From positions 4,069,501-4,133,500 of the forward strand of contig NC_134016.1 of the NCBI RefSeq assembly GCF_040712315.1: DNA of 64,000 bases, read 5' to 3'. The position numbers and the translations under genes were made by a program. The notes beneath the pieces were generated by a model. The model worked only from the letters and a program-made list of their open reading frames with translations. It made no database searches and was not told where the DNA came from. Position 1 is the stretch's first letter. Each line of letters opens with the position of its first letter. This document shows, in pieces, positions 25,601 to 36,469 of this stretch. Source of the stretch: Castanea sativa. Lineage: Eukaryota; Streptophyta; Magnoliopsida; Fagales; Fagaceae.

Positions 25601-26831
25601 GATCATCTCATATCTTCGAGACGGGCATCTCCCTCATGACTCGATGGAGGCCAGGAAGATTAAAGCAAGGGCGGCCAGATTCACAATTTTGAATGATACC
25701 TTATACAAAAGAGGATTCTCCTTGCCTTATTTGAAGTGTATCGACGAGGAAGAAGCTAAGTACGTCCTCCGCGAAATCCACGAGGGGATTTGCGGAGACC
25801 ACGCCGGTCCCAGGTCCTTGGTAAGCAAAGTTATTAGAACAGGATATTTTTGGCCAACTATGCAGGCAGACGCTACGGAGCTCGTCAAGAGATGCGATAA
25901 GTGCCAGAGGTTCGGGAACGTCCAGAGGCTGCCAGCAGAAAAGATGACAACGATTACCTCCCCCTGGCCATTCGCACAATGGGGGATCGATATCGTCGGC
26001 CCATTACCCCTGGGAAAAGGACAGGTACGATTCTTACTCGTCGCTATCGACTACTTCACTAAATGGGTTGAAGCAGAAGCGATAGCGACGATCACAGAGG
26101 CGAGAACCCGTAGCTTCGTGTGGAGGAATATAATTTGCAGGTTCGGGATTCCGCAAACGATCATTTCAAATAATGGCCGACAGTTCGACAGCCAGGGATT
26201 TAGAAACTTTTGCTCGGGGCTAGGTATCAAGAATAAGTTCTCGTCACCTGGGCACCCACAATCTAACGGGCAGACGGAAGTAACTAATCGCACGCTGCTC
26301 AGGATCATCAAAGCACGACTAGACGAAGCTAAGGGCGCGTGGCCAGAAGAATTGCCCAACGTCTTGTGGGCCTACAGGACAACAGCAAGAACCCCCACGG
26401 GAGAGATGCCTTTCAGGCTCACTTATGGCACTGAAGCAGTAATCCCAGTCGAAGTGGGTATGGCTAGCACCAGGCGAGAAGTATTCAGCGAGGAGAACAA
26501 CGACGACCAGCTTCGAATCAATCTAGACTGCTTAGACGAGGTAAGGGACAAAGCCTCAAACATGACGATGAAGTACCAGCAGAAGATGACCGAATACTAC
26601 AACAAAAGGGTCAGGCTTAGAAGACTAGAAATTGGCGACCTCGTCTTACGTAAAGTAATGACTGCAACTGGAAAATCCGCCCACGGGAAACTCGGTCCCA
26701 CTTGGGAAGGACCTTATAAAGTCGTGCACTACTCCCGACAAGGTAGCTATCACTTAGAGACCCTAGACGGACAGAAACTCCCACGACCTTGGAACATAGA
26801 ACACTTGAAGAAATACCACCCACAGATGTAA
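22666..26831 (+). pseudogene. pol: zinc knuckle, protease, reverse transcriptase, two RNase H domains, integrase (frameshifted)
   Basis: First part (to 25692, 1008 residues from 22666): CX2HX4HX4C-like knuckle (C35-C48), protease DNGS (181-184), reverse transcriptase with [14 protein letters not shown] and YVDD (542-545), a first RNase H, then a second RNase H beginning near TDGSS (D823) with NNEAEYEG and QSDSKL. A frameshift lies at about 25560-25590. The integrase then continues in another frame to 26831, with HHCC zinc finger (H63, H70, C101, C104 counted from 25593) and the catalytic core. The second acidic residue of the D-D-35-E triad is Asn (codon 26169-26171, AAT), between D133 and E229. 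That change should abolish integrase catalysis. A G-to-R change is also seen in the RT motif KNAxATYQR. Confidence 0.92.
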
Positions 26832-26948
26832 ATCGAGAATGTACCAATTCGTCAAAATTAATGAAATAATGGTTCAAATAATGTGTTCGTACAGGTACCA
26901 AGTCCCGGAGACCCAGAAAACAAAATCAAAAATCAAAAAAAAAAAAAG
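26832..26948. other. Post-pol spacer
   Basis: Non-coding A-rich sequence between the integrase stop and the minisatellite. Confidence 0.6.
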
Positions 26949-27262
26949 GCCTAAGTAATAAGATTCCGCATCGACGGATGTACATTACTGACGAAGGCAA
27001 AATAAAAAAAAAGTGCCTAAGTAATAAGATTCCGCGTCGACAGATGTACATTACTGACGAAGGCAAAATAAAAAAAAGCCTAAGTAATAAGATTCCGCGT
27101 CGACGGATGTACATTACTGACGAAGGCAAAATCAAAAGCCTAAGTAATAAGATTCCGCATCGACGGATGTACATTACTGACGAAGGCAAAATAAAAAAAA
27201 AAACCTAAGTAATAAGATTCCGCGTCGACGGATGTACATTACTGACAAAGGCAAAAGTAAAA
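26949..27262. repeat. Minisatellite inside the retrotransposon, five units of 60-66 bp
   Basis: Units start at 26949, 27015, 27078, 27138 and 27203, with a decayed partial sixth near 27271. Each contains cctaagtaataagattccgc, then tcgac(g/a)gatgtacattactg, 'gaaggcaaaa' and a variable A run. Length variation is in the A run. Tandem repeats between pol and the 3' end are known in Tat/Ogre-type elements. Confidence 0.9.
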
Positions 27263-27553
27263 AAAAAATGCGCCTAAGTACAAAGGAAAGCTTAAGCAAT
27301 GACGTTCCCACCAGATGAGCATACATTGAAGGTGAATGCAAAAAAATTGACACACAAGTGAACATGTCCAAGTAAATACAATATTATAAAAGCCTAAAAC
27401 CAAAGGCCATTGTTCAAAAAAAAAAAACCCATAAACACTGGGCTAAAAATACACATGAAAATTTCTAGTTGTCCAGGAAATTATGCCTAAAAACATGTCA
27501 GGCACCTCAAAAAAAAAAAAAAAAACAAACAAACAAACTTCTTAATAACAGGT
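27263..27553. other. Spacer between minisatellite and antisense gene
   Basis: A-rich sequence with no coding region. On the - strand it is downstream of the antisense gene and probably its 3' untranslated region. Confidence 0.5.
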
Positions 27554-29774
27554 TCAAACACCCGGATCGGCATCGTCTTCAGCTGGGGCATCGAGGGCAG
27601 GGGCATCAAATACGCTAGCATCAGGAACGTCCCCAGGAGCTTCGGCAGCGGCGGCTTGGGCGGCCTCATCAGCAGAGATCTCCTTGTCGACCTCCTCCAT
27701 ATCCAGTGCCTCCAAATCTACCCCGGAAGGATGCTTGATGCAATACCTCCTCAAGAGCTCGAACCCCTTAAAGTACTAGCTGAAGAGCACGGAGTTGTAC
27801 TCTTCGGTCTGCTGGAAGCCTTCGATGGCCCTAGAGGCGACGACCTTAATTTTTTCCTTCGCGGCTGCGAGCTGCTCGTCCTTTTCCAGAACCAGCTGCT
27901 GCTCAACCTTAAGATCGTCGCCCAGCTTTTTGACCTCGTCCTTGTATTGGTGAACGTCCTCCATCGCGGTTATTAGATCCCTCTTCAGCTTCGTGTTCTC
28001 CATCTCCAGGACTTTGATCCGAGAAAGCGAAGACTCGACCTTGGCTTCCTGAGCTTGATACTCCGCTGAAAAATGGACGGCTTCCCCCAACACCTAAAAA
28101 AGAAAAAAAAAGGTCATGCAAAAGAATAAATAAAGGGAGGGGCATATATGTAAGGGTGTCATAAGAAACAAACAGGTTACCTGGACGAGTTTATGGATAT
28201 GACGACCCATCAACTCAGCTGGAGTCGAACCTGAAAGCACCTTCAGGTCCTCAGCATTCACGACCCCATGAGCCCGATCCGTCGCCAACCTCTCGTCATC
28301 CCAAATAGTGGACGAGCCGGAGGCCTCCTTTCCTCTATCCGATGTGCGAGGCCTCTTGGAAGCAGGTGTCGGGATTTCTTCTACCAAAGTGGCCGGAGAA
28401 GCCGTCCTCGTCGTCTCGGCACCCGAAACCACGGGTGTGGTCGAGGCCGTCGGAGTAACGGAAGCAACTTTGCCTTTCACACGAACGACCTTCTTCCCGA
28501 GGTTCGACAAAGGTTCATCTTTCTTGGACCTCATTTTCTCATACATACCCTTGTTGAATTTCGTCGTCATCTCTACGAAAGGGAAAGGTTCTATAAGAGA
28601 AAGAGCAAATCAAACAAGTACAGCCTCAGAGTCGATACCGACGAATTCAAAAGCTTACTCTTCTTTCCCTCGATATCAAGGCTCCGCAAGACGTAGGGAG
28701 ACGGATCGGGGCCGAGGTTGTAGAAAGCGAGTGTCCTCGGGTCTACCAAGTCGTCCCAATTTTCGATGGACTGGGAATACGTGATGGCCGCCTCGACGCA
28801 CTCCTTGTATCTACTTTTCAACTTCGGTCTTCGTTTAGCTGCACAAGAACGAAGGGAATTAGTAACAATCACCTCAAAAAAAAAATATATGTAAAAAAAA
28901 AAAAAGCGAGAAAGGAGACTGACGCACCTAAGGTCGGGGTTCCCCACCGACGAAGCAACCTGGGGATCTTACCCCAGTCCTGGCTAGAGGGAGTCTCAAA
29001 ATAGTCCCCAGACACAAACACAAATCTGGACTTCCAGTACCTGAAGGACGAAGGTAAGCCCTTGACGATCCTGGTTCTTCTCTCCCAAGGTACTAGCTCG
29101 TAATACCCGTACTCTTTGGACTCTTTTAGACGGTATAGATAGACGAGCTCATTTACTTTGATCATATCCCCGTTAGCGGCCAACCATATTTCCATACAAT
29201 TGACCACTATTCTCCACGAATTGGGCATAAGCTGCCCGGGGGCAATCCCCAGATACGCCAGGAGCTCCATCACAAACGGGTGGACAGGAAGCCTAAGTCC
29301 ACAAGTGAAAGCGGCCTCATAGAGGCACACTTCACCGGGGAAAAACGAGCAAGCCCTATCGTCGTCAGTGGGGCGACGAACACGGACCCGCTCTGGAAAC
29401 TGAAACCTATCCCTAAACCGACTGACGGCGTCAGAATCTAACCCGCACGGCTCCACGAGGGCATGAAAAGCCCTAACCTCTCTAAAAGTCGAAACGGATG
29501 TATCTCCCTCTATAGGGTCGTCGCTAGACGACAACCCAGTATCGAGGTCACTAGACCTAACTTCAGACATCAATTGCAACTCCTTCACCAAGCCTTTGAA
29601 CCAATCGACCGACTCTCGGAGCAATGGAAACAAGTCCCCTAAAACAACACCTAAGCTGCTACCTTCAAAAACAAAACCCCTCAAATTGGGAAAAGCGCCT
29701 AAAGACCCCCCTAAGCGAGCAAAAAGAAAAGAAATTGAAGGACAAGCTTCCCTAACCTCTAAATTACTGACCAT
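27554..29774 (-). pseudogene. Spliced antisense gene (aORF) of the Tat/Retand element
   Basis: On the - strand the ATG is at 29774 (MVSNLEV). Coding exons: 29774-28928, 28838-28659, 28572-28181 and 28093-27554, with introns of 89, 86 and 87 bp. All have GT..AG borders and keep phase (1, 1, 0), giving 653 codons. An untranslated first exon is likely to end at about 29922 (CGAG|GTAAGC), with its acceptor at about 29785 (ctttttag). The N-terminal part is globular, with LPVHPFVMELL, 'GQLMPNSWRIVVNCMEIW' and 'RIVKGLPSSFRYWK', and resembles the plant-transposon-like domain of such ORFs. Residues near the start of the last exon form a heptad-like coiled coil (SRIKVLEMENTKLKRDL). One TAG at 27776-27778 interrupts the last exon; the frame reopens (YFKGFELLRRY) to an acidic Ala-rich tail. 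The role of this protein is unknown. Confidence 0.75.
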
Positions 29775-30256
29775 GAACTCCCAGCCTAAAAAGAAAAATG
29801 CTAAAAATCCCACAAAAAAGAGGGGAGAAACAAACAAAGACACAAAAAAAAAAAAAAAAAACCAAGAATCAGATACTTGCGAAAAAGGAAAAAAGAAGAA
29901 GGGAGAGGAAGAAAAAGCTTACCTCGAAGAAGCGAGAAGCCCAACAGCCAAGCGGACAACCAAACTCAAAAGGGAGCAAAGAGATATACGAAGAGGGTGC
30001 TTAGAGGAGAAGAACTGAAGTTTGAAAGAAAATGAAAAGTAAAGTACAAAGAAAGAAGTTTAAAAACCAAATAGAAGTGAAAACCGAAAATCGGCGGGAA
30101 ACCCAAGGGTCAATCCCTTTCCAACCACATCACGCCACGTGGCCACAACCCACGTAACGCCGCCATAACGCATTCAATGCGGCATGAAATCCCAAGGGGC
30201 AACCAAAAAAAAAAAAAAAAACTGTTCGGCTTCCACGATCGTCACTGACGACCATG
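29775..30256 (-). promoter_or_regulatory. Likely 5' untranslated region and promoter of the antisense gene
   Basis: The sequence is A-rich on + and T-rich on -, with a candidate 5'-UTR intron (29921 to about 29785). No strong TATA box was found. The only weak candidate is near 30060. Confidence 0.35.
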
Positions 30257-30271
30257 AAGCCCGGGGGCATC
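30257..30271 (+). other. Polypurine tract before the 3' LTR
   Basis: aagcccgggggcatc immediately precedes the 3' LTR. A G-rich run of this kind at this place serves as the plus-strand primer in Tat-type elements. Confidence 0.6.
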
Positions 30272-30738
30272 TGATGGGACTGACGAATATAAGTATAGAC
30301 GAAGCTGCCTTCACGGACGAACATGACCAGTATCCGCGTCATCAAAAAGAGTTAATGCCATTCAATGCTGCCAATAAAGCTCCAACCGTTACAAGACCGG
30401 CTGGACGAACCGATGGGAACGCATTAAAGTCCATAACTCCACCAGAGACGTTATCAGGGAGTCATTAACACTCCAACGGCCATAATCCCCAAGGGTATAT
30501 AAAACCCTCACAACACCAATACAAGGTACAACAAAAAAAGACAGCATCATAACTTGAATCGTTTTTATTGACATTTCCATTATCATCTTTTTTGGTACTG
30601 ACTTTATCATCGGAGGCGTTGTGGCAGGCACCACACCGGTGACCACTTGAGTAAGTTCTTGATCACGCAGGGTCGTCAGAGCACATCCAGGAACCATCTG
30701 GACGAGTCCCAGCAAACCAACGAGGTACTGCTTCATCA
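30272..30738 (+). repeat. 3' LTR of the Tat/Retand element
   Basis: 467 bp, the same length as the 5' LTR. About four substitutions were seen by eye (near 30369, 30390, 30444 and 30637 of this copy). Confidence 0.95.
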
Positions 30739-30743
30739 ATAGA

Positions 30744-31257
30744 GACAAAAATAGGTTGTTTAAAACTATCAAAATGTAAAGAAATAGAAGAGACAAAAGA
30801 TTAGTGAAGGCTAGGATTTAATGTGATATAAAAAGGGCATAAAAAGTTATTAAGGGTTCATTTTATAATGTTATTTTAGTAATATTATTTATATTTTTAA
30901 AAATAAGTATTGGTAAAAAAGTATAAAACTACATGTAGCATTGTTTAAACATTAAAAATTATTATTTAAAATACATGGCCGAACAACTCTTAAATACCAA
31001 ATTAGGGGAATGCCGTGGGAATGTCATCAACCTATGTGGGATTTTCAAGTGGACCCCACTACTTTTTTTTTTTTCCCTTTTAAGAATTAAAGGCGATTAT
31101 AAAATAAATAAATAAATAAAGGTTATCAACCTGTGCATCTAAAGACTGAGAATTGGTCAAATTGGAGATGACATGTATTCCCTCACATATGCATTTCTTT
31201 CAGGATTCGTTGGTTATTTACCTGTTCTGACCGCACGGCTAGTCCGTCATGGGTCAC
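30744..31257. other. AT-rich intergenic DNA
   Basis: It begins with the repeated word also present left of the Tat element. No gene seen. Confidence 0.5.
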
Positions 31258-32394
31258 GTATAAGATAATAATTTGATTAACTAGTCGCTAATCCGTGTAA
31301 TGTATGAAATAATTAAATAAAATTGAGTTAAAAATGAAGAAAAATAAATAATTTAGTTCAAAATAAAGATTCAACTAAAAAATTGTTAAAAAATACAATT
31401 AATTTTTACTTTCTTTGAAATTGAACCTAAAAATAGAACCGTACATATGTGAGGACAACGAAAAATGATATCAAATATTATCATGATGAATGAGTTGAAA
31501 ATTCACAACTACATTAAATTTAAAGAACAAAGAAATTTGTTTCACAGCATTATATTAAATGATTAAAGCCCTTAAAATGAGTGAGGAAGACATAATATTT
31601 TGCAGACCAAGAATTGAGAGTAATTTGGTAGAATTGTAAAGTAACACTTTCTTTCATATGCCAAAATATCATCCAAAGTATAAAGTGTCTAATGGAACCA
31701 TAGAACGTGAAAATATATGCTCACTAAGATACAAATAGTTTAATTAAATTTATGACTAATCAACAACAGCATGGTGTGGAAATTTTTTATAAAAAAAAGA
31801 AAAAGAGAAGGAAAAAAAAAGGAGTATCTAACAATGCTAACCATAAAGCAACTACAACATGAGAATTTTGTTCAAAGTATTAAAACAATAATATAGAAAA
31901 AGTAAAATAACCACAATTTTCATTGATCAGAAGCATAAATGTATAACAAACCAAATCTAGGTCTACCACTTCACAAAATGGGAACTAATACACACCACTA
32001 GTTTTTTTTTTTTTTTTTTTTTTGAGGGAGAACAATTGCTGAACTTATGCTTCAGATATTACTTACACTTCATATATTAAGATTTGAGAGACTTCCGACC
32101 ATACCCAAAATAATAATAATAATAATAATAATAATAGTTCTTCATATATTAACCCTTGCACTATCATAGCTTTTCATAATGATGAGCCCTCAAAAAAAAT
32201 AAAGAGAAAGAGAAAGCTTACCTTGAAGAACACTACCAAAATCATTACATTGGAAAGCAAAGGTCGGCAACGGTGGAAGCTATGGCCAGTCAGGGTTTCT
32301 TGGTCATTGAGATCAAGACTGGACCTTGGCGTAGATAAAATCACGGATTGAAAACCAAAGATTTATACGTGTGGTTATTCAAGGTTTTGAGTTT

Positions 32395-32676
32395 TTTTTT
32401 TTTTTGAATCGAGACCGTGATATTACTGAATCAAAACTTTGACACAGATTACAAAAAGAGATATGTCCTCAAGATTAATACCATTGCATCTAACATTGAA
32501 AAAAGAGATAAAATTAATATCTTTAATTTACTTCTACTTGAGAGTCTTTAATCACACGAACACAACCCACAAGGCAGCAACCTTCAGAGTTAAGGAAAGT
32601 GATAACAATTACAAAATCTCCTTCAACTTCAGTCACATTGATGTCAATCTTCAGAGCAAAGAGAATGACTCCCATC
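32395..32676 (-). mobile_element. Retroposed fragment with poly(A) tail
   Basis: Flanked by aggttttgagttt (32382-32394) and agggttttgagttt (32677-32690), with poly(T) at its left end, i.e. a poly(A) tail on the - strand. The - strand ends ...tcacggtctcgattc(A)n. It could be a 5'-truncated LINE or a retroposed transcript end. No domain is visible in its open frame. Confidence 0.65.
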
Positions 32677-33479
32677 AGGGTTTTGAGTTTAGGGTTATAA
32701 GACAAAGTCGGGGGTTTCACCGAATTAGCATGGATTATTTTTGTTATTTAAATAAAACTTTAAATAATGCTGGTGTGCAAAATTTGGATTATTTTTGTTA
32801 TTTAAATAAAAACATGTGTAAAATTGTGGAATTTAGCAAAAAAATCGGAGGTACATATCATATCTAATAGAGTTTTACTTAAACTAAACTATTGTAACAC
32901 TTGATAAGATAATTACAATAAAATGAATCTAAAATAAAAAGAAAAAGAAAATAGTGGTGACGTGAAAAATTGTGGAAGCTCCAAAGGCTTTTTGGTTTTA
33001 TATATATATATATATAGATTAATAAAAAGACAGCACAACACAAAACAATACCCAAAAAAATAAAAACTATGAAAATGACAAAATTTAGAGCATGTTTGGT
33101 CATCCATTTTAAACATTAGTGTTCATGAAGGGAAGAAGAAGAGTGATATAAAAGAACAAAAAGGGCATTAGAGAGGGAGATCGAAAAAGAAAAAAAGAAA
33201 GGAGAAAGAGAGAAAGAAAGTACTATACACCTCATCTTTAATTTTAATCTATTGTTTGACGAAGGAAAAGCAATATAGGTCATCCTCGGCTTATGTCCGA
33301 GGAGAGTTTCTGTCATTTTTATCTATTGATTGTGTAGATAGTGGCGATCTAGCCCACCTATCTGTTGTCTAGTATCTATAAAACCTAGGTTTCAAGTCCA
33401 CGCTTTACAAATTTGATTGTATAAGATTTTTTGGGCATAAACCCATCATGCAGATGAGTCTGGGTGCAAATTGTGCACT

Positions 33480-33483
<4 letters not shown>

Positions 33484-33537
<54 letters not shown>
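33484..33537. repeat. (TA)n microsatellite
   Basis: About 27 TA units. The short open frame across it is a repeat artefact. Confidence 0.95.
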
Positions 33538-33539
<2 letters not shown>

Positions 33540-33823
33540 CTTCATACATCAATACTTTTGAAAATCTAATGAACAATACTACATCTCATTTAACGCATCT
33601 GTTATGCAAATCATTAGCCAGTAAATATATGATAATACTAATAAAAGTTACGAATGAGATCATGGAAAAAAATTATAAAACTAATTAGCTACTATCATTA
33701 TGGAGTAGTAGGCTATGATTTTACACATCTAAAAAATTGGAATAAATAGAGTTTACTTAAAGTATATATAAAGATTCACATTAAAAAAGAAGTATATGTA
33801 AATGTTATAAATAAAATAAAATA

Positions 33824-33925
33824 AAAGCAAACCTTAGGTACAGTACTTAGATAATGTTCCTTAGATTCTCCTTTAAAAAGAATATAAGGAACAACACATA
33901 AGGTACTGTGCATAAATTTTATTAT
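33824..33925. repeat. Short inverted repeat related to the MULE at 4319
   Basis: It contains 'aaaccttaggtacagtac' and 'ttccttag' on the left and the mirrored 'aaggtactgtgcataaattt' on the right, close to the terminal repeat of the 4319-5394 MULE. It is probably a MITE-sized derivative. No target duplication was defined. Confidence 0.45.
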
Positions 33926-34509
33926 AAAAAAAGGGTATAGGTAAGGTTTTTATTAATTTAAAAGATAATGAAAAATCAATTGTAAATAATAATAATAATA
34001 ATTATTATAATTATAAGAATAATAATAATAATAATATATTTAATGAGATCACCCTAAAAAAAATTATCCTGCGCAACGTGCGGGTTTGCGAGTAATATAG
34101 ATAACAAGTGAACATATTTTGAGAAATCACCCGCATAAATAGACATGTCTTAGGTTGCTTTGTGCATTGGACCTAATAGAATGTTGATGTGTGTCTAATA
34201 CTTGTGTCACGTTTTAGCATCTTATTATTACACGAGAAAATACACCATGTTTTGGGTGTATGTTTTTCCCCCTCATAACTGGTGAGTCCCACTAACTTGC
34301 AAGAGGAAGAAAGCATACACTCAAAATAAGATATACTTCCTCTTATTACACAGAAATTTGGGGGTGTTATTTGTGAGGACATTCTAATCATGAAAAACTT
34401 CTTCGTCCAACACCATAAAGTGCCCCCCCCCCCTCCCTTTTTTTGCCCATTTAATAATATATAAATAGGAAAAGAATATTATATCTTTTAATTTTTTTAA
34501 AAAAAAGGA

Positions 34510-34655
34510 AGAAAAAAAATTCCGGATAAACATACTTTATTGCAGGAAAAAACCGAAACCGGCTACAAAAGGAGAACAACTCTGGGCCCAAACGCATTTC
34601 TAACCAAAGCTTGAGACACAAAAAGATCCAAAGCTGGAGGTATAGAACTTTTTTA
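34510..34655 (-). mobile_element. 3' end of a truncated LINE-like element
   Basis: Read on the - strand it ends tcctgcaataaagtatgttt followed by a short segment and an A-rich tail at 34510-34520. An AATAAA signal close to an A tail is typical of plant LINE 3' ends. No ORF2 part was recognised. Confidence 0.4.
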
Positions 34656-34659
34656 TTTA

Positions 34660-35544
34660 TTTTATTAACAAAACAGGAAATGTACTTTGGCTTTGCCGGA
34701 GAAAAAATATATGCCCTCTGAACTTTGTCTCACTTGCATTGACTAGTTTAAATCTACCCTTTACCCTCCCCTAAGCCTAAATATATAAAAGCAATTTCTA
34801 AAACTTTTACATGGGTAATTCAGTGAGAGCCCAAACATTTGCTCGGAACCTTTTTGTGAGTTGGTTGCAGGTAGAAACGTATTATGGATCCACACAGTCA
34901 CAACATTTTTTTTTTCTCAATGCCATATCACATATATACACAAGTTTAGGATGTAATAGAGAGATGTAATAGACATTTTTTGCCTTGGTAATATTTTCTT
35001 GTCATTCTATTCCATTTATACGCACTAATTGAGTAACCATACTTTGTATGTAAGATGTTCCTTCGGCCGAACATTCTCCAACTCTGCCAAAATCGTCAGC
35101 CGCATCCTATCAACCAACCAGCTTATAAGTTTTATCTTGGTGTTCAAGGACTTTTTTGTGAACAAAGAACTATGGAAGAACAACCGCATTTTTTGCAAGT
35201 GTTGAAGGATATTTTTCAAACACTTCGGAACTTTGATTATAGTATTAGCTTAATTTGAACGGTTGTTTTACTGAAAAGACCACATCTTTTTTTGTTAATT
35301 TTATGATGGTGGTTATAGACAATGTTATGTATTTGATAATATATTTCTATGTTAATATTACGTTAATTTGGAGACATTTGTGGTGTTGTTAATTAATTAC
35401 AATTGTGGTATTGTGTTAGTAGAGGTAAAACTACTATAGGTTCTTTGTAACAGGTCTGAACAATATATTTGATGCAAAACAGGTTCTTTGTAACAGGTTA
35501 AACAATATATTTGATTAAACAGTGGTTTTGAAGCCCATTGGGGA
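34660..35544. other. No firm gene
   Basis: The only sizeable frame (35055-35258, +, starting MFLRPNILQLCQNRQ) has no domain I recognise and may be a captured fragment, given that the CACTA end lies just to the right. Near 35434-35520 a small tandem repeat, 'ggttctttgtaacagg', occurs twice. Confidence 0.35.
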
Positions 35545-36003
35545 AAAAAAAAAAAAAAACCTATAGCGGCGGTCAAAAAACGCCGCAATAGGTTCACATT
35601 TTATGTATTAAATGAAACCCTATAGCGGCGCTTATAGCCTGCCACTATAGGTTCAAACATATAGCAGCGGTCTCACCCGCCGCTAAAAGTCCCATTACTC
35701 CATTTTACTTGCCAACTTATAGTAGTGCTTTGTGCTCGCCGCTAAAAGTCATCTAACACGAATTAGAACGTTGTATAGTGGCGGTTTTATGCCCGCCGCA
35801 ATAGACTAAAACCACCGCTAAAAAGCGTATCTACAGCGGCAGGTTTTTGTACCACCGCAATAGAGATACTGCATCGCGACAAGGCTGGCGGGTAGAACCG
35901 CCGCAATAGCCCCCGCCGCAATAGGTGAAATGTACCTACATCGGCGGTTTTTGGGGTTTTAGCGGCGGTTTTGGCCCGCCGCAGTAGGCCATTTTTTTGT
36001 AGT
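35545..36003. mobile_element. CACTA transposon end with subterminal repeat array
   Basis: The right terminus reads tttttttgtagtg (complement CACTACAAAAAAA), the CACTA end. Inside it is a dense array of short motifs in both orientations, such as tagcggcggt and ccgccgcaatag, about ten pairs over 450 bp. Such arrays are the transposase-binding subterminal regions of CACTA elements. The other end was not found in the window, so the element is truncated or rearranged. Confidence 0.75.
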
Positions 36004-36015
36004 GTGAAACTTAAA

Positions 36016-36246
36016 GTGTTTGCGTTTTGGCTTCTTTTTTTTTTTTGAGAAGAGAGCCACAAGTGGGATTATGCACTGTTCAGTGGGTCCCGTGCACAAT
36101 TCATGGGATCCATAAGTACTTTATTTTTAAAAAAAAAACTTTAAAACTGGGTTTCACAGTACTATTCACACATTTAAAAATTATTTTGCTACAATGTTTT
36201 CAATTTTCAGTTTTCAGCAAAATAAGTGGTATTAAAACAGACCCTT
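36016..36246. repeat. Dispersed MITE-like repeat, copy 1
   Basis: It carries 'gtttgcgttttggc', 'gtgcactgttca', 'aaattattttgctacaa.g', 'ttttcaattttcag' and 'agcaaaataag'. Related copies lie at 45850-46115 and 47530-47757. Ends of the form (t)gtttg..ccaaac(a) suggest a hAT-like MITE. Confidence 0.5.
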
Positions 36247-36469
36247 AATGCTGTGATTAATAAAGTTTTTTTTTTATTATCTAAAATAATGATAACATGA
36301 ATATTTGAACATTATCATATAGTCTATGAGATGCATAACAAAAGTTATAGATCACAATTTTTTTGTAAACTCAGAATTTTAGTTCATAGTCGGTGATGAA
36401 ATTGGGCATTTCATCTTTAAAGACTATAACATATCAACTAAGATAATTTGTCTTGATTGTGAAAGTAGA

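Larger units (their letters stand above)
21142..30738 (+). mobile_element. Ty3/gypsy retrotransposon of the Tat/Retand type, 9597 bp
   Basis: Two 467-bp LTRs (TG..CA) flank gag-pol, a minisatellite and an antisense gene. A perfect 5-bp target duplication, ataga, lies at 21137-21141 and 30739-30743. The LTRs differ at about four positions by eye, so the insertion is recent. Two tandem RNase H domains in pol and the extra antisense ORF between pol and the 3' LTR are known features of the Tat lineage. Gag-pol is broken, so movement would need proteins from other copies. Confidence 0.95.
31258..34102. mobile_element. Candidate about 2.8-kb element related to 13977-17115
   Basis: The left end has 'ttaactagtcgctaatccgt'. 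The right end, read inverted, has ctatattactcgcaaacccg followed by cacgttgcgcagg. Both resemble the left end at 13990 (ctactcgctaacccgtgcg). The interior is AT-rich and non-coding apart from a nested retroposed fragment and a (TA)n tract. Boundaries and class are uncertain. Confidence 0.3.

Noticed and set aside
26978..27208. Repeat protein with a MYITDEGKIK unit
   Set aside because: It is a read-through of the retrotransposon minisatellite. The opposite strand gives an equally open repeat frame.
26949..27262. CRISPR-like array
   Set aside because: The repeat is the whole 60-66-bp unit with no unique spacers, inside a plant retrotransposon.
29596..30018. Lys-rich + strand frame
   Set aside because: Opposite strand of the antisense gene's start and 5' untranslated region; A-rich composition.
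35055..35258. 67-codon + strand frame
   Set aside because: No recognised domain or promoter. It may be captured DNA beside the CACTA end.
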